From Akkermansiaceae bacterium (GTDB lineage Bacteria > Verrucomicrobiota > Verrucomicrobiia > Verrucomicrobiales > Akkermansiaceae): a DNA stretch of 44,259 bases. The notes below the pieces were generated by a model. The model searched no databases and was not told where the DNA came from. It saw only the letters and a list, made by a program, of their open reading frames with translations. Where the stretch lies: NCBI GenBank assembly GCA_029253285.1, contig JAQWZU010000048.1, positions 1 to 44,259 of the forward strand, given 5' to 3'. The translations under genes were made by a program, and so were the position numbers. Of the stretch, positions 1 to 7,226 are shown one piece after another. How positions within the stretch are numbered: position 1 is the first letter of the stretch; each line of letters opens with the position of its first letter.

Positions 1-209
1 AGCTCATAATTTTGCCAGCCAGAGGTTTGCCAGTCTCCGAAGCCGGCCGAATCAGTTGGGGAGAGAGTCATGAGCGGCTCCCAACCGGCCTTACCAAGTC
101 CTCCTCCTCCCTCACGCCAAAAGTTGACGCTGATAATTTCGACAGCGGGCAGTAGAGTCGTGGTGGCGAGGGAGATCCCGGCAAGAAGGAAGGTGTGTGA
201 TCGGTTCAT
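1..209 (-). CDS. Secreted protein of unknown function, N-terminal part only (runs off the left edge)
   Basis: An open frame starts at ATG 209-207 and reads leftward to the window edge without a stop, giving 69 residues. The first ~22 residues (MNRSHTFLLAGISLATTTLL...) form a typical Sec signal peptide with a short basic start and a hydrophobic core, so the product is probably exported. The mature part begins near EIISVNFWREGGGGLGKAG, a glycine- and tryptophan-rich opening of the kind seen on secreted verrucomicrobial proteins; whether it ends in a PEP-CTERM sorting signal cannot be seen. It lies 129 bases downstream of modF on the same strand and may have its own promoter. No function can be assigned. 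The frame and signal peptide are seen directly; export is inferred. Confidence 0.55.
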   Translation of the reverse strand, partial: MNRSHTFLLAGISLATTTLLPAVEIISVNFWREGGGGLGKAGWEPLMTLSPTDSAGFGDWQTSGWQNYE

Positions 210-338
210 TTTGAGATGGTGACTATAGCTGATTAAAATGAGATGAAAAATGTAATAATTGAGAGGGAACCTGTTCGTTATTGAGGCGCTTTTGATGCGA
301 ACCTAGGGCCGGGGAGTAGGATTTTCGGGTCGAGATTC

Positions 339-1775
339 TCATGAGTTGACCACTCGCTTTTCCCAGTCAGTGCCGTCGTGAATCAAGTGATGGGTGAGGC
401 AGTCGAGGTGATCCTCGGGCTCGTGGGTGATGTAGAGGAGTTGGGTGAGTCCGGTTGCAACGATGCGGTCGATGACGCGAAGGACGAGAGCCCGATTAAT
501 GCCGTCGAGTCCTTGGCAGGGTTCGTCGAGGATGAGGAGTGGTGGTTGTTTGACGAGAGCGCGGGCGATGAGGAGGAGGCGTTGTTGCCCGAAGCTCAGC
601 GAGCGGAACGGTTGGGTGGCGAGCGCGGTCATGCCGACGACTTCGAGCCACTCGCGGGCAATTTGGAGTTGGGTAGGGTTGGCTTCCTGGTAAAGGCCGA
701 CACTGTCAAAGAATCCCGAAACGATAACCGTGAAGGCATTGGTGCTGACGCGATATTGTTGGTGGAGGGCGGGGGAAATGATGCCGAGGTGGTTTTTGAT
801 GTCCCAGATCGTTTCGCCCTGGCCCCGGCGCATTCCCATTACCGTAACGTCGTTGGAATAACACTGGGTGTGGTCACCGCTGACGAGGTTGACGAGTGTG
901 GATTTTCCGCAGCCGTTGGGCCCGCTGATTTTCCAATGATGCCCACGTTCAACGAGCCAGTCGAAGGAGGAAATGATTTCGCGGCCACCATGTACCACGG
1001 TGACCTGCTTCATCGAAACGAGGGGTCCGGTCCAGGTGGTGGGAGCGATGGAGGGATCGCGGGAAGGGAGGGTGTCGATTTCGCAATCGAGCTCCATGAG
1101 TTGAGTGAAGGCGGGATTATTTTCGACTTCGTTTTTGGTGCCGGAGAGGACGCATTCGTTTTGATCGGCGCAGGCGAGATGCGTGGCGAGGCCATTGAGA
1201 TCGCTGAGGCGATTGGCGACGATGACGAGGGTGATGGTCTTGGCATACTCCCGGAGAAGGTCGGTGAGATGGGACCGGAATTGTTGGTCGAGACCGTCGA
1301 ATGGTTCGTCGAGGATGAGGAGATCGGGAGAAAGAATGAGCGCTCGTGCCAGCATGAGGCGGCGGCGTTCTCCGGTAGAGAGCAGGCGGAATCCACGGTC
1401 GGTGAGATCGGCGAGGCCGAGTTCGTTAATGAGATCATCGAGTGGCGGAGAGTTGTCCGGTTGAACTTCGTGGATGAGTTCGAGGACGGTTCTGCCCGGG
1501 TCGATTTTGTCGAGGAACTCGCTGTCGTCTTCACGGATTTCGCGGGCAAGGAGCGCGTCTTCGAGTTCGAAGGAAAGATGCCCGATCTGCGTAAAGGTGG
1601 TGGAGCGTTGCCCGGAAGAGAGGCCATCGCCTTGAGCGAGCATGTCGCCGAGATGCGATTTGCCGCCGGCATTGCGTCCTACGATGCCCCACGTTTCTCC
1701 GGAGGAAATAGTGAGCTCGTCAAGCTTCACGCAAGTGCGCGTGGACGGCGTGTTTTTGAGGGTGATGGAGGGCAT
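339..1775 (-). CDS. modF: ModF-type duplicated ABC ATPase
   Basis: A 478-residue protein with two complete ABC ATPase domains in one chain and no membrane segment. Domain 1 has Walker A at G33-S40 (GRNAGGKS), signature LSTGE at 132-136 and Walker B LLILDEP at 152-158. Domain 2 has GPNGCGKST near residue 290, then SGDHTQCYSND, GETIWDIK and LSFGQQR, and LLILDEPCQGLD. The second half matches E. coli ModF (once annotated as photorepair protein PhrA) closely in wording and order. ModF sits beside molybdate transport genes in E. coli, but its exact role is poorly defined, and no modABC genes occur in this window. The ATG lies 3 bases after the dnaB stop, so the two are probably co-transcribed. The family call is secure; a role in molybdate handling is not shown by this context. 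Confidence 0.85.
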   Translation of the reverse strand: MPSITLKNTPSTRTCVKLDELTISSGETWGIVGRNAGGKSHLGDMLAQGDGLSSGQRSTTFTQIGHLSFELEDALLAREIREDDSEFLDKIDPGRTVLELIHEVQPDNSPPLDDLINELGLADLTDRGFRLLSTGERRRLMLARALILSPDLLILDEPFDGLDQQFRSHLTDLLREYAKTITLVIVANRLSDLNGLATHLACADQNECVLSGTKNEVENNPAFTQLMELDCEIDTLPSRDPSIAPTTWTGPLVSMKQVTVVHGGREIISSFDWLVERGHHWKISGPNGCGKSTLVNLVSGDHTQCYSNDVTVMGMRRGQGETIWDIKNHLGIISPALHQQYRVSTNAFTVIVSGFFDSVGLYQEANPTQLQIAREWLEVVGMTALATQPFRSLSFGQQRLLLIARALVKQPPLLILDEPCQGLDGINRALVLRVIDRIVATGLTQLLYITHEPEDHLDCLTHHLIHDGTDWEKRVVNS

Positions 1776-1778
1776 GCT

Positions 1779-3227
1779 CTAACCGGGTTCCGATTGGAAA
1801 GACCGGGTCTCGAATCGCATGAGGTCGGGAATAAAGGTGAGCGGGACGGCGCCGGTGGGGCCGTTCCGGTTCTTGGCGAGAACGAGTTCGGCCTCGCCGT
1901 CGTCTTCGTCGCGTTCTTCCTGATTATCGACATAGTAGACCTTTCGATAGAGGAGTCCAACCATGTCGGCGTCCTGCTCAATGGAGCCGGATTCACGGAG
2001 GTCGGACATGCGTGGAACGCCGAGGGCGGAGCCGGTACGGCCTTCCGGTCCCCGGTTGAGCTGGGCGAGAACGATGACCGGGACACTGAGTTCCTTGGCG
2101 AGAGCTTTGAGGCCGCCGGAGATTTCCGCGATCTCACGTTCACGGGAATTGGAAGCCTGCTTGGTGGTCGATCTCATGAGCTGAAGGTAATCGACCGCGA
2201 TCACGCTGATGCCTTCGTCTCGATGTTTACGACGGGCTTTGGCCCGGAGGTCGTTGATGGAAATGCCTGCGGTGTCGTCGATGAAGAGTTTCGCGGCCGC
2301 AACCTCACCGGAGGCTTTCTTGATGCGTTCGAGGTCGGCTTTGTTGGGCGTGTAGCCCTTCATGAGTTTGGCGAACTGAAAGCGCGCGCGGGAGAAGACG
2401 AGGCGCTGCACAATTTGCACCGTGGACATTTCGCAAGAGAAGACCATGGCGGGCTTGCCGGAGGTGACGGCGATGTGTTCGATAATGTTCATCATGAACG
2501 AGGTCTTACCCATCGAAGGACGGGCTGCGATGACGAACATATCGGGTGCCTTGAGTCCGTTGGCCATCTTATCGAGGTCCGGATAGCCGGTGGTGAGGCC
2601 GGTGATGCCGCGGTCGCCGGCGAGGAACTCCTCGAGATACTTCATGACCTCGACGACGGCTTCTTTCACGCCGATTTCGATGTTGGTTTCGGAAGCTTCG
2701 CGAATCTCGAGGACCTTTTGCTCAACTTCATCGAGGAAGTTGACGACGTCCTCGGGGTTATCGTATGCGGTGGTGATCGACTCGGTGCAGGACTTGATGA
2801 TGTTGCGGAGAATAAACTTCTCTTTAACGATCGTAAGGTGGGAATCGAAGTGTGCAGCAGTGGGAGCGTAGGTGTAAATTTCGGTGAGGGCCGATGGTCC
2901 GCCGATGGTATCGAGGAGATTGCGGTCGATCAGGTGCTGGGTCAGCGCGAGAAGCTCGACGGTTTTTCCTTCCTCGAAATGGGTGGTGAGGACGGCATAA
3001 AGCTTGCCGTGGGACGGGACGTAGAAGTGGGCGGGCGTGAGTTGTCCCTCGATGGCGCGCCCGATGTATTCCTCGGGATTCTGCAGCATGGAGCTGAGAA
3101 GGCTTTTTTCGGCTCCCACCGCATGCGGTGGCGGAGTCAGAGAATTGTCCTTTTTCTCTTTCCCGCCGTCTTGAAGATTGGGGCCATTCTTATCGAATTT
3201 TTTGAAGGGTGGTTTGTCGTCAGCCAT
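1779..3227 (-). CDS. dnaB: Replicative DNA helicase DnaB
   Basis: This is the hexameric ring helicase that unwinds DNA at the replication fork and contacts primase. From ATG 3227 it has 482 residues, normal for the family. After a basic, poorly conserved ~35-residue leader, the N-terminal DnaB domain starts at VGAEKSLLSSML. The RecA-like domain opens with the family's TGYPDLDKMANGL phrase and Walker A ARPSMGKTS (about residue 235). It continues with the Walker B region VIAVDYLQLM and the loop AQLNRGPEGR. The frame extends to a TTG at 3269 that would add 14 residues; the ATG (MADDKPPFKK) is preferred because the extra residues resemble no DnaB start. modF follows 3 bases later. No intein is seen at the usual P-loop insertion site. 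Confidence 0.95.
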   Translation of the reverse strand: MADDKPPFKKFDKNGPNLQDGGKEKKDNSLTPPPHAVGAEKSLLSSMLQNPEEYIGRAIEGQLTPAHFYVPSHGKLYAVLTTHFEEGKTVELLALTQHLIDRNLLDTIGGPSALTEIYTYAPTAAHFDSHLTIVKEKFILRNIIKSCTESITTAYDNPEDVVNFLDEVEQKVLEIREASETNIEIGVKEAVVEVMKYLEEFLAGDRGITGLTTGYPDLDKMANGLKAPDMFVIAARPSMGKTSFMMNIIEHIAVTSGKPAMVFSCEMSTVQIVQRLVFSRARFQFAKLMKGYTPNKADLERIKKASGEVAAAKLFIDDTAGISINDLRAKARRKHRDEGISVIAVDYLQLMRSTTKQASNSREREIAEISGGLKALAKELSVPVIVLAQLNRGPEGRTGSALGVPRMSDLRESGSIEQDADMVGLLYRKVYYVDNQEERDEDDGEAELVLAKNRNGPTGAVPLTFIPDLMRFETRSFQSEPG

Positions 3228-3325
3228 CGGAGTGGGCGAAGCATGCTCTGGAATGCGGGGGCGATGCAATGGCCGGAAATGGTGTCCGGAAGATTACAAA
3301 GAATAGCTGTGAATAACTCGACGGA

Positions 3326-4582
3326 CTAGAGAGCCTGCAAGGCGCGGATTCTGGTCAGGACCGGTGGGTGGGAATGGTCGAGGAAGACCTCGAGGGGGTG
3401 TGGGGTGAGGTTCGAGAGATTATTGGCCGAGAGCTTCTTGAGGGCGGTAACGAGGTGCTCGGGGGTGTCCTGGACCTTCGCGGCGTAGGCGTCGGCTTCG
3501 AATTCGTGCTTGCGCGAGAGGATATTCATGAGGACCGAGAGGACGCGCGAGATGGGCTTGAAAACGATCATGAAGAGGACCAGCCCAACGTAGATGGCGC
3601 CGGAGGAAACGCCGAAGGCGGCGTAGAGTTGGGAGCCGAAGGCCGTTTCGGGATTGGTTGCCATGCCGAGGAGGAAGAACATCACGGCGGTTTGGATGAT
3701 GGAGATGACGAGGCGCTGCACGATGTGCTTCTTTTTGAAGTGTCCAATTTCGTGAGCGAGAACGGCGACGAGTTCATCGGTGCTTTGGCTCTCGATGAGA
3801 GTGTCGTAGAGCGCGATCTTTTTCCGTTTTCCGAAGCCCGTGAAAAAGGCGTTGGATTTGGAGGATCGTTTCGAGCCGTCCATGACGGAGATTTCCGTGA
3901 GCGGGAAGTCGCATTTTTTGGCCATGCTTTGGATGGCCTTGTTGAGCTCTTCGTCTTTGAGCGGGCTGAACTTGTTGAAGAGTGGGAGGATCAACGAAGG
4001 TGCGAGATAGGTGAGGGCAAGCGAGATGACCGTGAAGCTCAGCCAGGCGAAGATCCAGGCGTTGTCGACCGAGTAAAAGATCCAAAGAATGAGGGCCATG
4101 ATGGGCAGGCCGATGAGGGCCATCATGAGGTGCGATTTGATTTGGTCGCCGATGTAAGTGGCGCGGGTTGTTTTGTTGAATCCGAATCGTTCCTCCAGGG
4201 CGAAGGTATGGTAAATGTCGAAGGGTAAAGAGATGAGCCAGGAACCGAGATACATCAGGCCGATGTAGCAGAGTCCGGTGGCGACATTTCCGAATCCCCA
4301 ATCGCGGACCAGGGTGTCGAGCCAGCCGAAGCCGCCGATGGTCCAGAAGACGAGAAGGACGGTAAGAGAGTATATCGAGGAAGTGATTCCGAAGCGAGCC
4401 TGGGCGCGTTCGTAGTGTTGGGCCTTGGCGTATTTTTCGTCGTCCCAGACTCCCTGGAATTCCTCGGGGAGCTCGGGGCGGAGGTTTTTGAGGGTGAGAA
4501 TGGTTGCGATGAAATCGAGTTTCCACAGGAGGAAAAGGACGAGCATCAGAGTGATCGCGAGGAGATTAAATTCAGGTGGCAT
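3326..4582 (-). CDS. Ste24-type M48 membrane metalloprotease (CAAX protease-like)
   Basis: A 418-residue integral membrane zinc protease. The zinc motif HEIGH lies at about H277-H281 (VLAHEIGHFKKKH), and the third ligand glutamate is in HEFEADAYAA further on. The N-terminal ~220 residues carry several hydrophobic segments and the Ste24-like stretch SLPFDIYHTFALEERFGFNK. This puts it with Ste24/CAAX prenyl proteases rather than with the shorter HtpX. Bacterial members are thought to act in membrane protein quality control, since bacteria do not make prenylated CAAX proteins; the substrate here is unknown. The ATG at 4582 is followed by a membrane segment at once. It lies 98 bases upstream of dnaB on the same strand and diverges from the SprT-like gene across ~90 bases. 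Confidence 0.9.
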   Translation of the reverse strand: MPPEFNLLAITLMLVLFLLWKLDFIATILTLKNLRPELPEEFQGVWDDEKYAKAQHYERAQARFGITSSIYSLTVLLVFWTIGGFGWLDTLVRDWGFGNVATGLCYIGLMYLGSWLISLPFDIYHTFALEERFGFNKTTRATYIGDQIKSHLMMALIGLPIMALILWIFYSVDNAWIFAWLSFTVISLALTYLAPSLILPLFNKFSPLKDEELNKAIQSMAKKCDFPLTEISVMDGSKRSSKSNAFFTGFGKRKKIALYDTLIESQSTDELVAVLAHEIGHFKKKHIVQRLVISIIQTAVMFFLLGMATNPETAFGSQLYAAFGVSSGAIYVGLVLFMIVFKPISRVLSVLMNILSRKHEFEADAYAAKVQDTPEHLVTALKKLSANNLSNLTPHPLEVFLDHSHPPVLTRIRALQAL

Positions 4583-4647
4583 TACTGGTGGGGAGGATTG
4601 TGGGGCATGGGACGGGGGACAAGAGGAAACTTTTTTTAGTTAGGTTC

Positions 4648-4675
4648 TTGAAATATTTAAGTTTTCCGTAATAAT
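4648..4675 (+). promoter_or_regulatory. Candidate sigma-70 promoter for the SprT-like gene
   Basis: TTGAAA (4648-4653) and AATAAT (4670-4675) each match five of six consensus bases with a 16-base spacer. The -10 element overlaps the first possible ATG at 4674. If this promoter is used, the transcript starts near 4682 and translation must begin further in, most simply at ATG 4779 or 4785. The elements are seen; their use is inferred. Confidence 0.4.
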
Positions 4676-5285
4676 GCCGCCCGTGTTTCGTGCCGCCCGC
4701 CAAATCGAGTTTGCTTTTCTGCAAGAGAAGCAGAGTGAGCATGTGGAGCCGAGTGTTTCGGAGTGTTGCTCGCATCTGATGGGGATGGATACAAATCTCA
4801 CCGAGACCTGCACCAAGATTTTGTTAGAAATGGGTCTCGATGATTTGGCCAAGCGGGTGAGCGTGGGCTGGAATCGACGGATGCGCTCGAGTGCTGGGCG
4901 CGCGACCTGGCCGACGGCATTGATTGAATTGAATCCGCGTTTGCCGGATATTTCCCAGGAAGAAGTTCGCCGGACGATGTTGCATGAGTTGGCGCATTTG
5001 GTGGCCTACGAGCGGAATGGAAATCGACGTATTCAGGCGCACGGTCCCGAGTGGCAGCAGGCTTGTGCTGATGTCGGTATCCCCGGTGAGAAGGCCACGC
5101 ATCGTTTGGAGCTTCCTTCGAGATCAATAAAGCGGCGTTGGCGTTATCAATGCCCTTCATGTGGGACGAGCTTTGACCGGGTTCGTCGGTATAAGGGTCG
5201 GGTGGCTTGTTACGAATGTTGCAGCAATGTAAATGGTGGCGATTACCACGAAAGCTTCCGCTTGATGGAGCTTAGTTTGGCGTAA
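4674..5285 (+). CDS. SprT-like zinc metalloprotein
   Basis: A SprT-family protein of up to 203 residues. It carries HELAH at H104-H108, a downstream histidine in QAHGPEW that completes the zinc site, and a C-terminal zinc ribbon with CPSCG and CYECC. The layout resembles the bacterial SprT domain and the protease domain of eukaryotic SPRTN, which degrades DNA-protein crosslinks. A proteolytic DNA-repair role is plausible but not shown for bacterial members. The start is uncertain: ATG 4674 adds ~35 residues before the conserved part (LTETCTKILLEMGL) and sits on top of a good -10 element, so ATG 4779 (168 residues) or 4785 may be the real start. The last 14 bases overlap the convergent PAS-AraC gene. 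Confidence 0.8.
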   Translation: MPPVFRAARQIEFAFLQEKQSEHVEPSVSECCSHLMGMDTNLTETCTKILLEMGLDDLAKRVSVGWNRRMRSSAGRATWPTALIELNPRLPDISQEEVRRTMLHELAHLVAYERNGNRRIQAHGPEWQQACADVGIPGEKATHRLELPSRSIKRRWRYQCPSCGTSFDRVRRYKGRVACYECCSNVNGGDYHESFRLMELSLA

Positions 5286-6015
5286 GTCGCTTGCGGTAGT
5301 CTCTCGGTGACATGCCGATAAGTTCGGAGAATTTTTTCGAGAAGGCCGAGTGATCGTAGAAGCCGACTTGAAGCGCGATCTCAGTCATGGGCATTTTGGT
5401 GTTTACGAGGAATTCACAGGCTTCGAGGATTCTTAATCGTCCAACGTATTTTTGCGGACTGGTTTTGAAAGTGTTCTGAAAACGTCGTTGGAGTTTTCGG
5501 ACGGACATGCCGACGCTCTTGGCGAGGTCGGGCATGGAGACTTTGGAGGCCGAATTGTTTTTAAGATACTCGGTGACGGGAAGGAGATCGAGGTAGGGTT
5601 GAAGTGAGGTGCGGACGCCTTCAAAGCTTTTGACCAGGCCGCAGACTCCGGCGACTTTCCCTTCCTGGTCGAAGAGTGGGATTTTGTTGGTCACGAACCA
5701 CTCGGGTGTGCCGAGTTGGTTGGGGAAAAGTTCGACAATTTCGATGAGGGGTTCCTTTGTCGAGAGGACCTTGCGGTCGTCGTTCATGTATTTCTCGGCC
5801 ATTTCGATGGGGAAGATTTCGCGGTCGGATTTTCCGATCATTTCTTCCTCGGACTGAAAGCCGCAGCGTTCCACGAAGGTCTGGTTTCCAGCCATGAGCC
5901 GGAGCTCTAGATCTTTGACGAAATAGAGGGTGTCAGGCATGTAATTGAAAAGCCCGGAAACCTGTCCAGGGCAGAGTTTTTCGACCCATCGCCTCTTAAT
6001 GTCTTGGGACAGCAT
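5272..6015 (-). CDS. PAS-AraC transcriptional regulator, divergent from a sugar oxidoreductase
   Basis: A 247-residue cytoplasmic regulator. Residues ~15-130 form a PAS-type sensor (FNYMPDTLYFVKDLELRLMA ... NKIPLFDQEGKVAGVCGLV). Residues ~150-245 form an AraC-type double helix-turn-helix with the family phrase MSVRKLQRRFQNTF, then MTEIALQVGFYDHSAFSKKF and GMSPRDYRKR. A PAS domain in place of the usual cupin arm suggests that it senses a small molecule, redox state or cofactor; the ligand is unknown. It is divergent, across 72 bases, from the Gfo/Idh/MocA gene at 6088, so that operon is its likely target. A paralogue of the same plan lies at 30804-31583 beside xylA. Its end overlaps the SprT-like gene by 14 bases. 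Confidence 0.85.
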   Translation of the reverse strand: MLSQDIKRRWVEKLCPGQVSGLFNYMPDTLYFVKDLELRLMAGNQTFVERCGFQSEEEMIGKSDREIFPIEMAEKYMNDDRKVLSTKEPLIEIVELFPNQLGTPEWFVTNKIPLFDQEGKVAGVCGLVKSFEGVRTSLQPYLDLLPVTEYLKNNSASKVSMPDLAKSVGMSVRKLQRRFQNTFKTSPQKYVGRLRILEACEFLVNTKMPMTEIALQVGFYDHSAFSKKFSELIGMSPRDYRKRLTPN

Positions 6016-6035
6016 GTCGTTTTAATACAAGAAAT

Positions 6036-6073
6036 AATCGCTTCTGCACTAGAAAACGATTGGTGAAATCGCT
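6036..6073. promoter_or_regulatory. Candidate operator: direct repeats between PAS-AraC gene and Gfo/Idh gene
   Basis: AATCGCT occurs at 6036-6042 and again at 6067-6073 in the same orientation, 31 bases apart (about three helical turns). Both copies are preceded by GAAAT or GAAA. AraC-family activators often bind direct repeats near their target promoter. The spacing fits, but seven-base repeats in a 72-base gap can arise by chance. Confidence 0.3.
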
Positions 6074-6087
6074 AGCGTTTAGACCTC

Positions 6088-7218
6088 ATGTCGAACGAGA
6101 AGATTAATATCGCGATTGTCGGGCTGGGCTTTGGTGCCGAGTTTATCCCTATTTACCAGCGTCATCCGCATGCCAATATGGTGGCTATTTGCCAGCGGAC
6201 GCAGTCAACCTTGGATGAAATCGGAGATAAGTATGGCATTGAAAAGCGCTATAATGATTACGACGCTCTCTTGGCTGATCCGGAGATCGATGCGGTTCAT
6301 ATTAATACCGCGATTCCGGATCATGCGGCCCATACGATTGCGGCCTTGAAGGCTGGGAAGCATGTTGCTTGCACCGTGCCCATGGCGACTTCGGTGGAGG
6401 ATTGCCGACAGATCGTGGAACTCTGTCAGCAGACCGGCTTGAAATACATGATGATGGAGACGGTGGTTTACGCCCGGGAGTTTCTCTTCATGAAGGAGCT
6501 CTACGATAAGGGGGAGCTCGGAAAGTTGCAGTTTTTGAAAGCATCCCATCAACAAGACATGGAAGGCTGGCCGGGTTACTGGCCGGGGCTGCCGCCGATG
6601 CATTATGCGACGCATTGCGTGGGGCCTGTTTTGGGCCTGGGTCGCCATGAAGCGGAGTATGTTTCGTGCTTTGCATCGGGAACGATCGCGGAGGAGATGC
6701 ACGAGTGTTACGGGTCGCCCTACGCTATCCAGAGTTGTCACATTAAATTTAAGGACAGTGATCTTTCGGGGCTTGTTTACCGTTCGCTCTTCGATGTGGC
6801 GAGACAGTATCGGGAGTCGTTTGAAGTCTACGGCGTGGATAAATCAGTGGAATGGCCTTTGATCGAAGGGGAGCCCCTTGTGGTTCACACGGCGAAGAAG
6901 CCGGAGCCCGAGATCCCGGAGAAAGTTGAGTGTCCCGATTTTGCGCATTTGCTCCCTGATGAAATCGCGCCCTTCACGACGGGTGGCGTCTACGGAGGTG
7001 ATGAAGGAGAGGACCATCTGTCCTATACCCAAGGTGGAGGTCATGGAGGATCCCATCCCCATTTGGCTCATCAATTTGTGGAATTGCTGAGAGGCAAAGG
7101 CGAGGGGTATCCCAACGCGGCTCAATCAGCAAATATTACTTGCACGGGAATTCTTGCCCACGAGTCTGCTCAAAAAGGTGGAGAGCTCATCAAGCTTCCT
7201 GAGTTCACCCTGCAATAA
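6088..7218 (+). CDS. Gfo/Idh/MocA-family oxidoreductase with altered EKP motif
   Basis: A 376-residue NAD(P)-dependent sugar oxidoreductase-like protein. The N-terminal Rossmann fold has the dinucleotide loop VGLGFGAEF. The C-terminal alpha/beta domain has a candidate catalytic histidine in MHYATHCVG. The usual EKP motif, whose lysine contacts the cofactor and substrate, is replaced by TVP in HVACTVPMATS. The enzyme is therefore either a divergent subgroup with different chemistry or one using another lysine. It has a histidine- and glycine-rich loop near residue 310-330 (GGGHGGSHPHLAHQF). It has no signal peptide, so it acts in the cytoplasm. The ATG follows the 72-base divergent region, and the exported ThuA fusion starts 8 bases after its stop, so the two are co-transcribed. 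The substrate is unknown; a sugar or sugar derivative is likely. Confidence 0.8.
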   Translation: MSNEKINIAIVGLGFGAEFIPIYQRHPHANMVAICQRTQSTLDEIGDKYGIEKRYNDYDALLADPEIDAVHINTAIPDHAAHTIAALKAGKHVACTVPMATSVEDCRQIVELCQQTGLKYMMMETVVYAREFLFMKELYDKGELGKLQFLKASHQQDMEGWPGYWPGLPPMHYATHCVGPVLGLGRHEAEYVSCFASGTIAEEMHECYGSPYAIQSCHIKFKDSDLSGLVYRSLFDVARQYRESFEVYGVDKSVEWPLIEGEPLVVHTAKKPEPEIPEKVECPDFAHLLPDEIAPFTTGGVYGGDEGEDHLSYTQGGGHGGSHPHLAHQFVELLRGKGEGYPNAAQSANITCTGILAHESAQKGGELIKLPEFTLQ

Positions 7219-7226
7219 TCATCGCC

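Noticed and set aside
378-3329. A 983-codon open frame on the plus strand across modF and dnaB
   Set aside because: It is exactly antisense to two clear genes. Its product is a low-complexity run of Glu, Gly, Asp and Val typical of reversed codons, with no domain. It is a shadow of codon bias.
3368-4228. A 286-codon plus-strand frame opposite the M48 protease gene
   Set aside because: Same acidic, valine- and glycine-rich antisense composition; no motif, and the opposite strand holds a complete Ste24-type protease.
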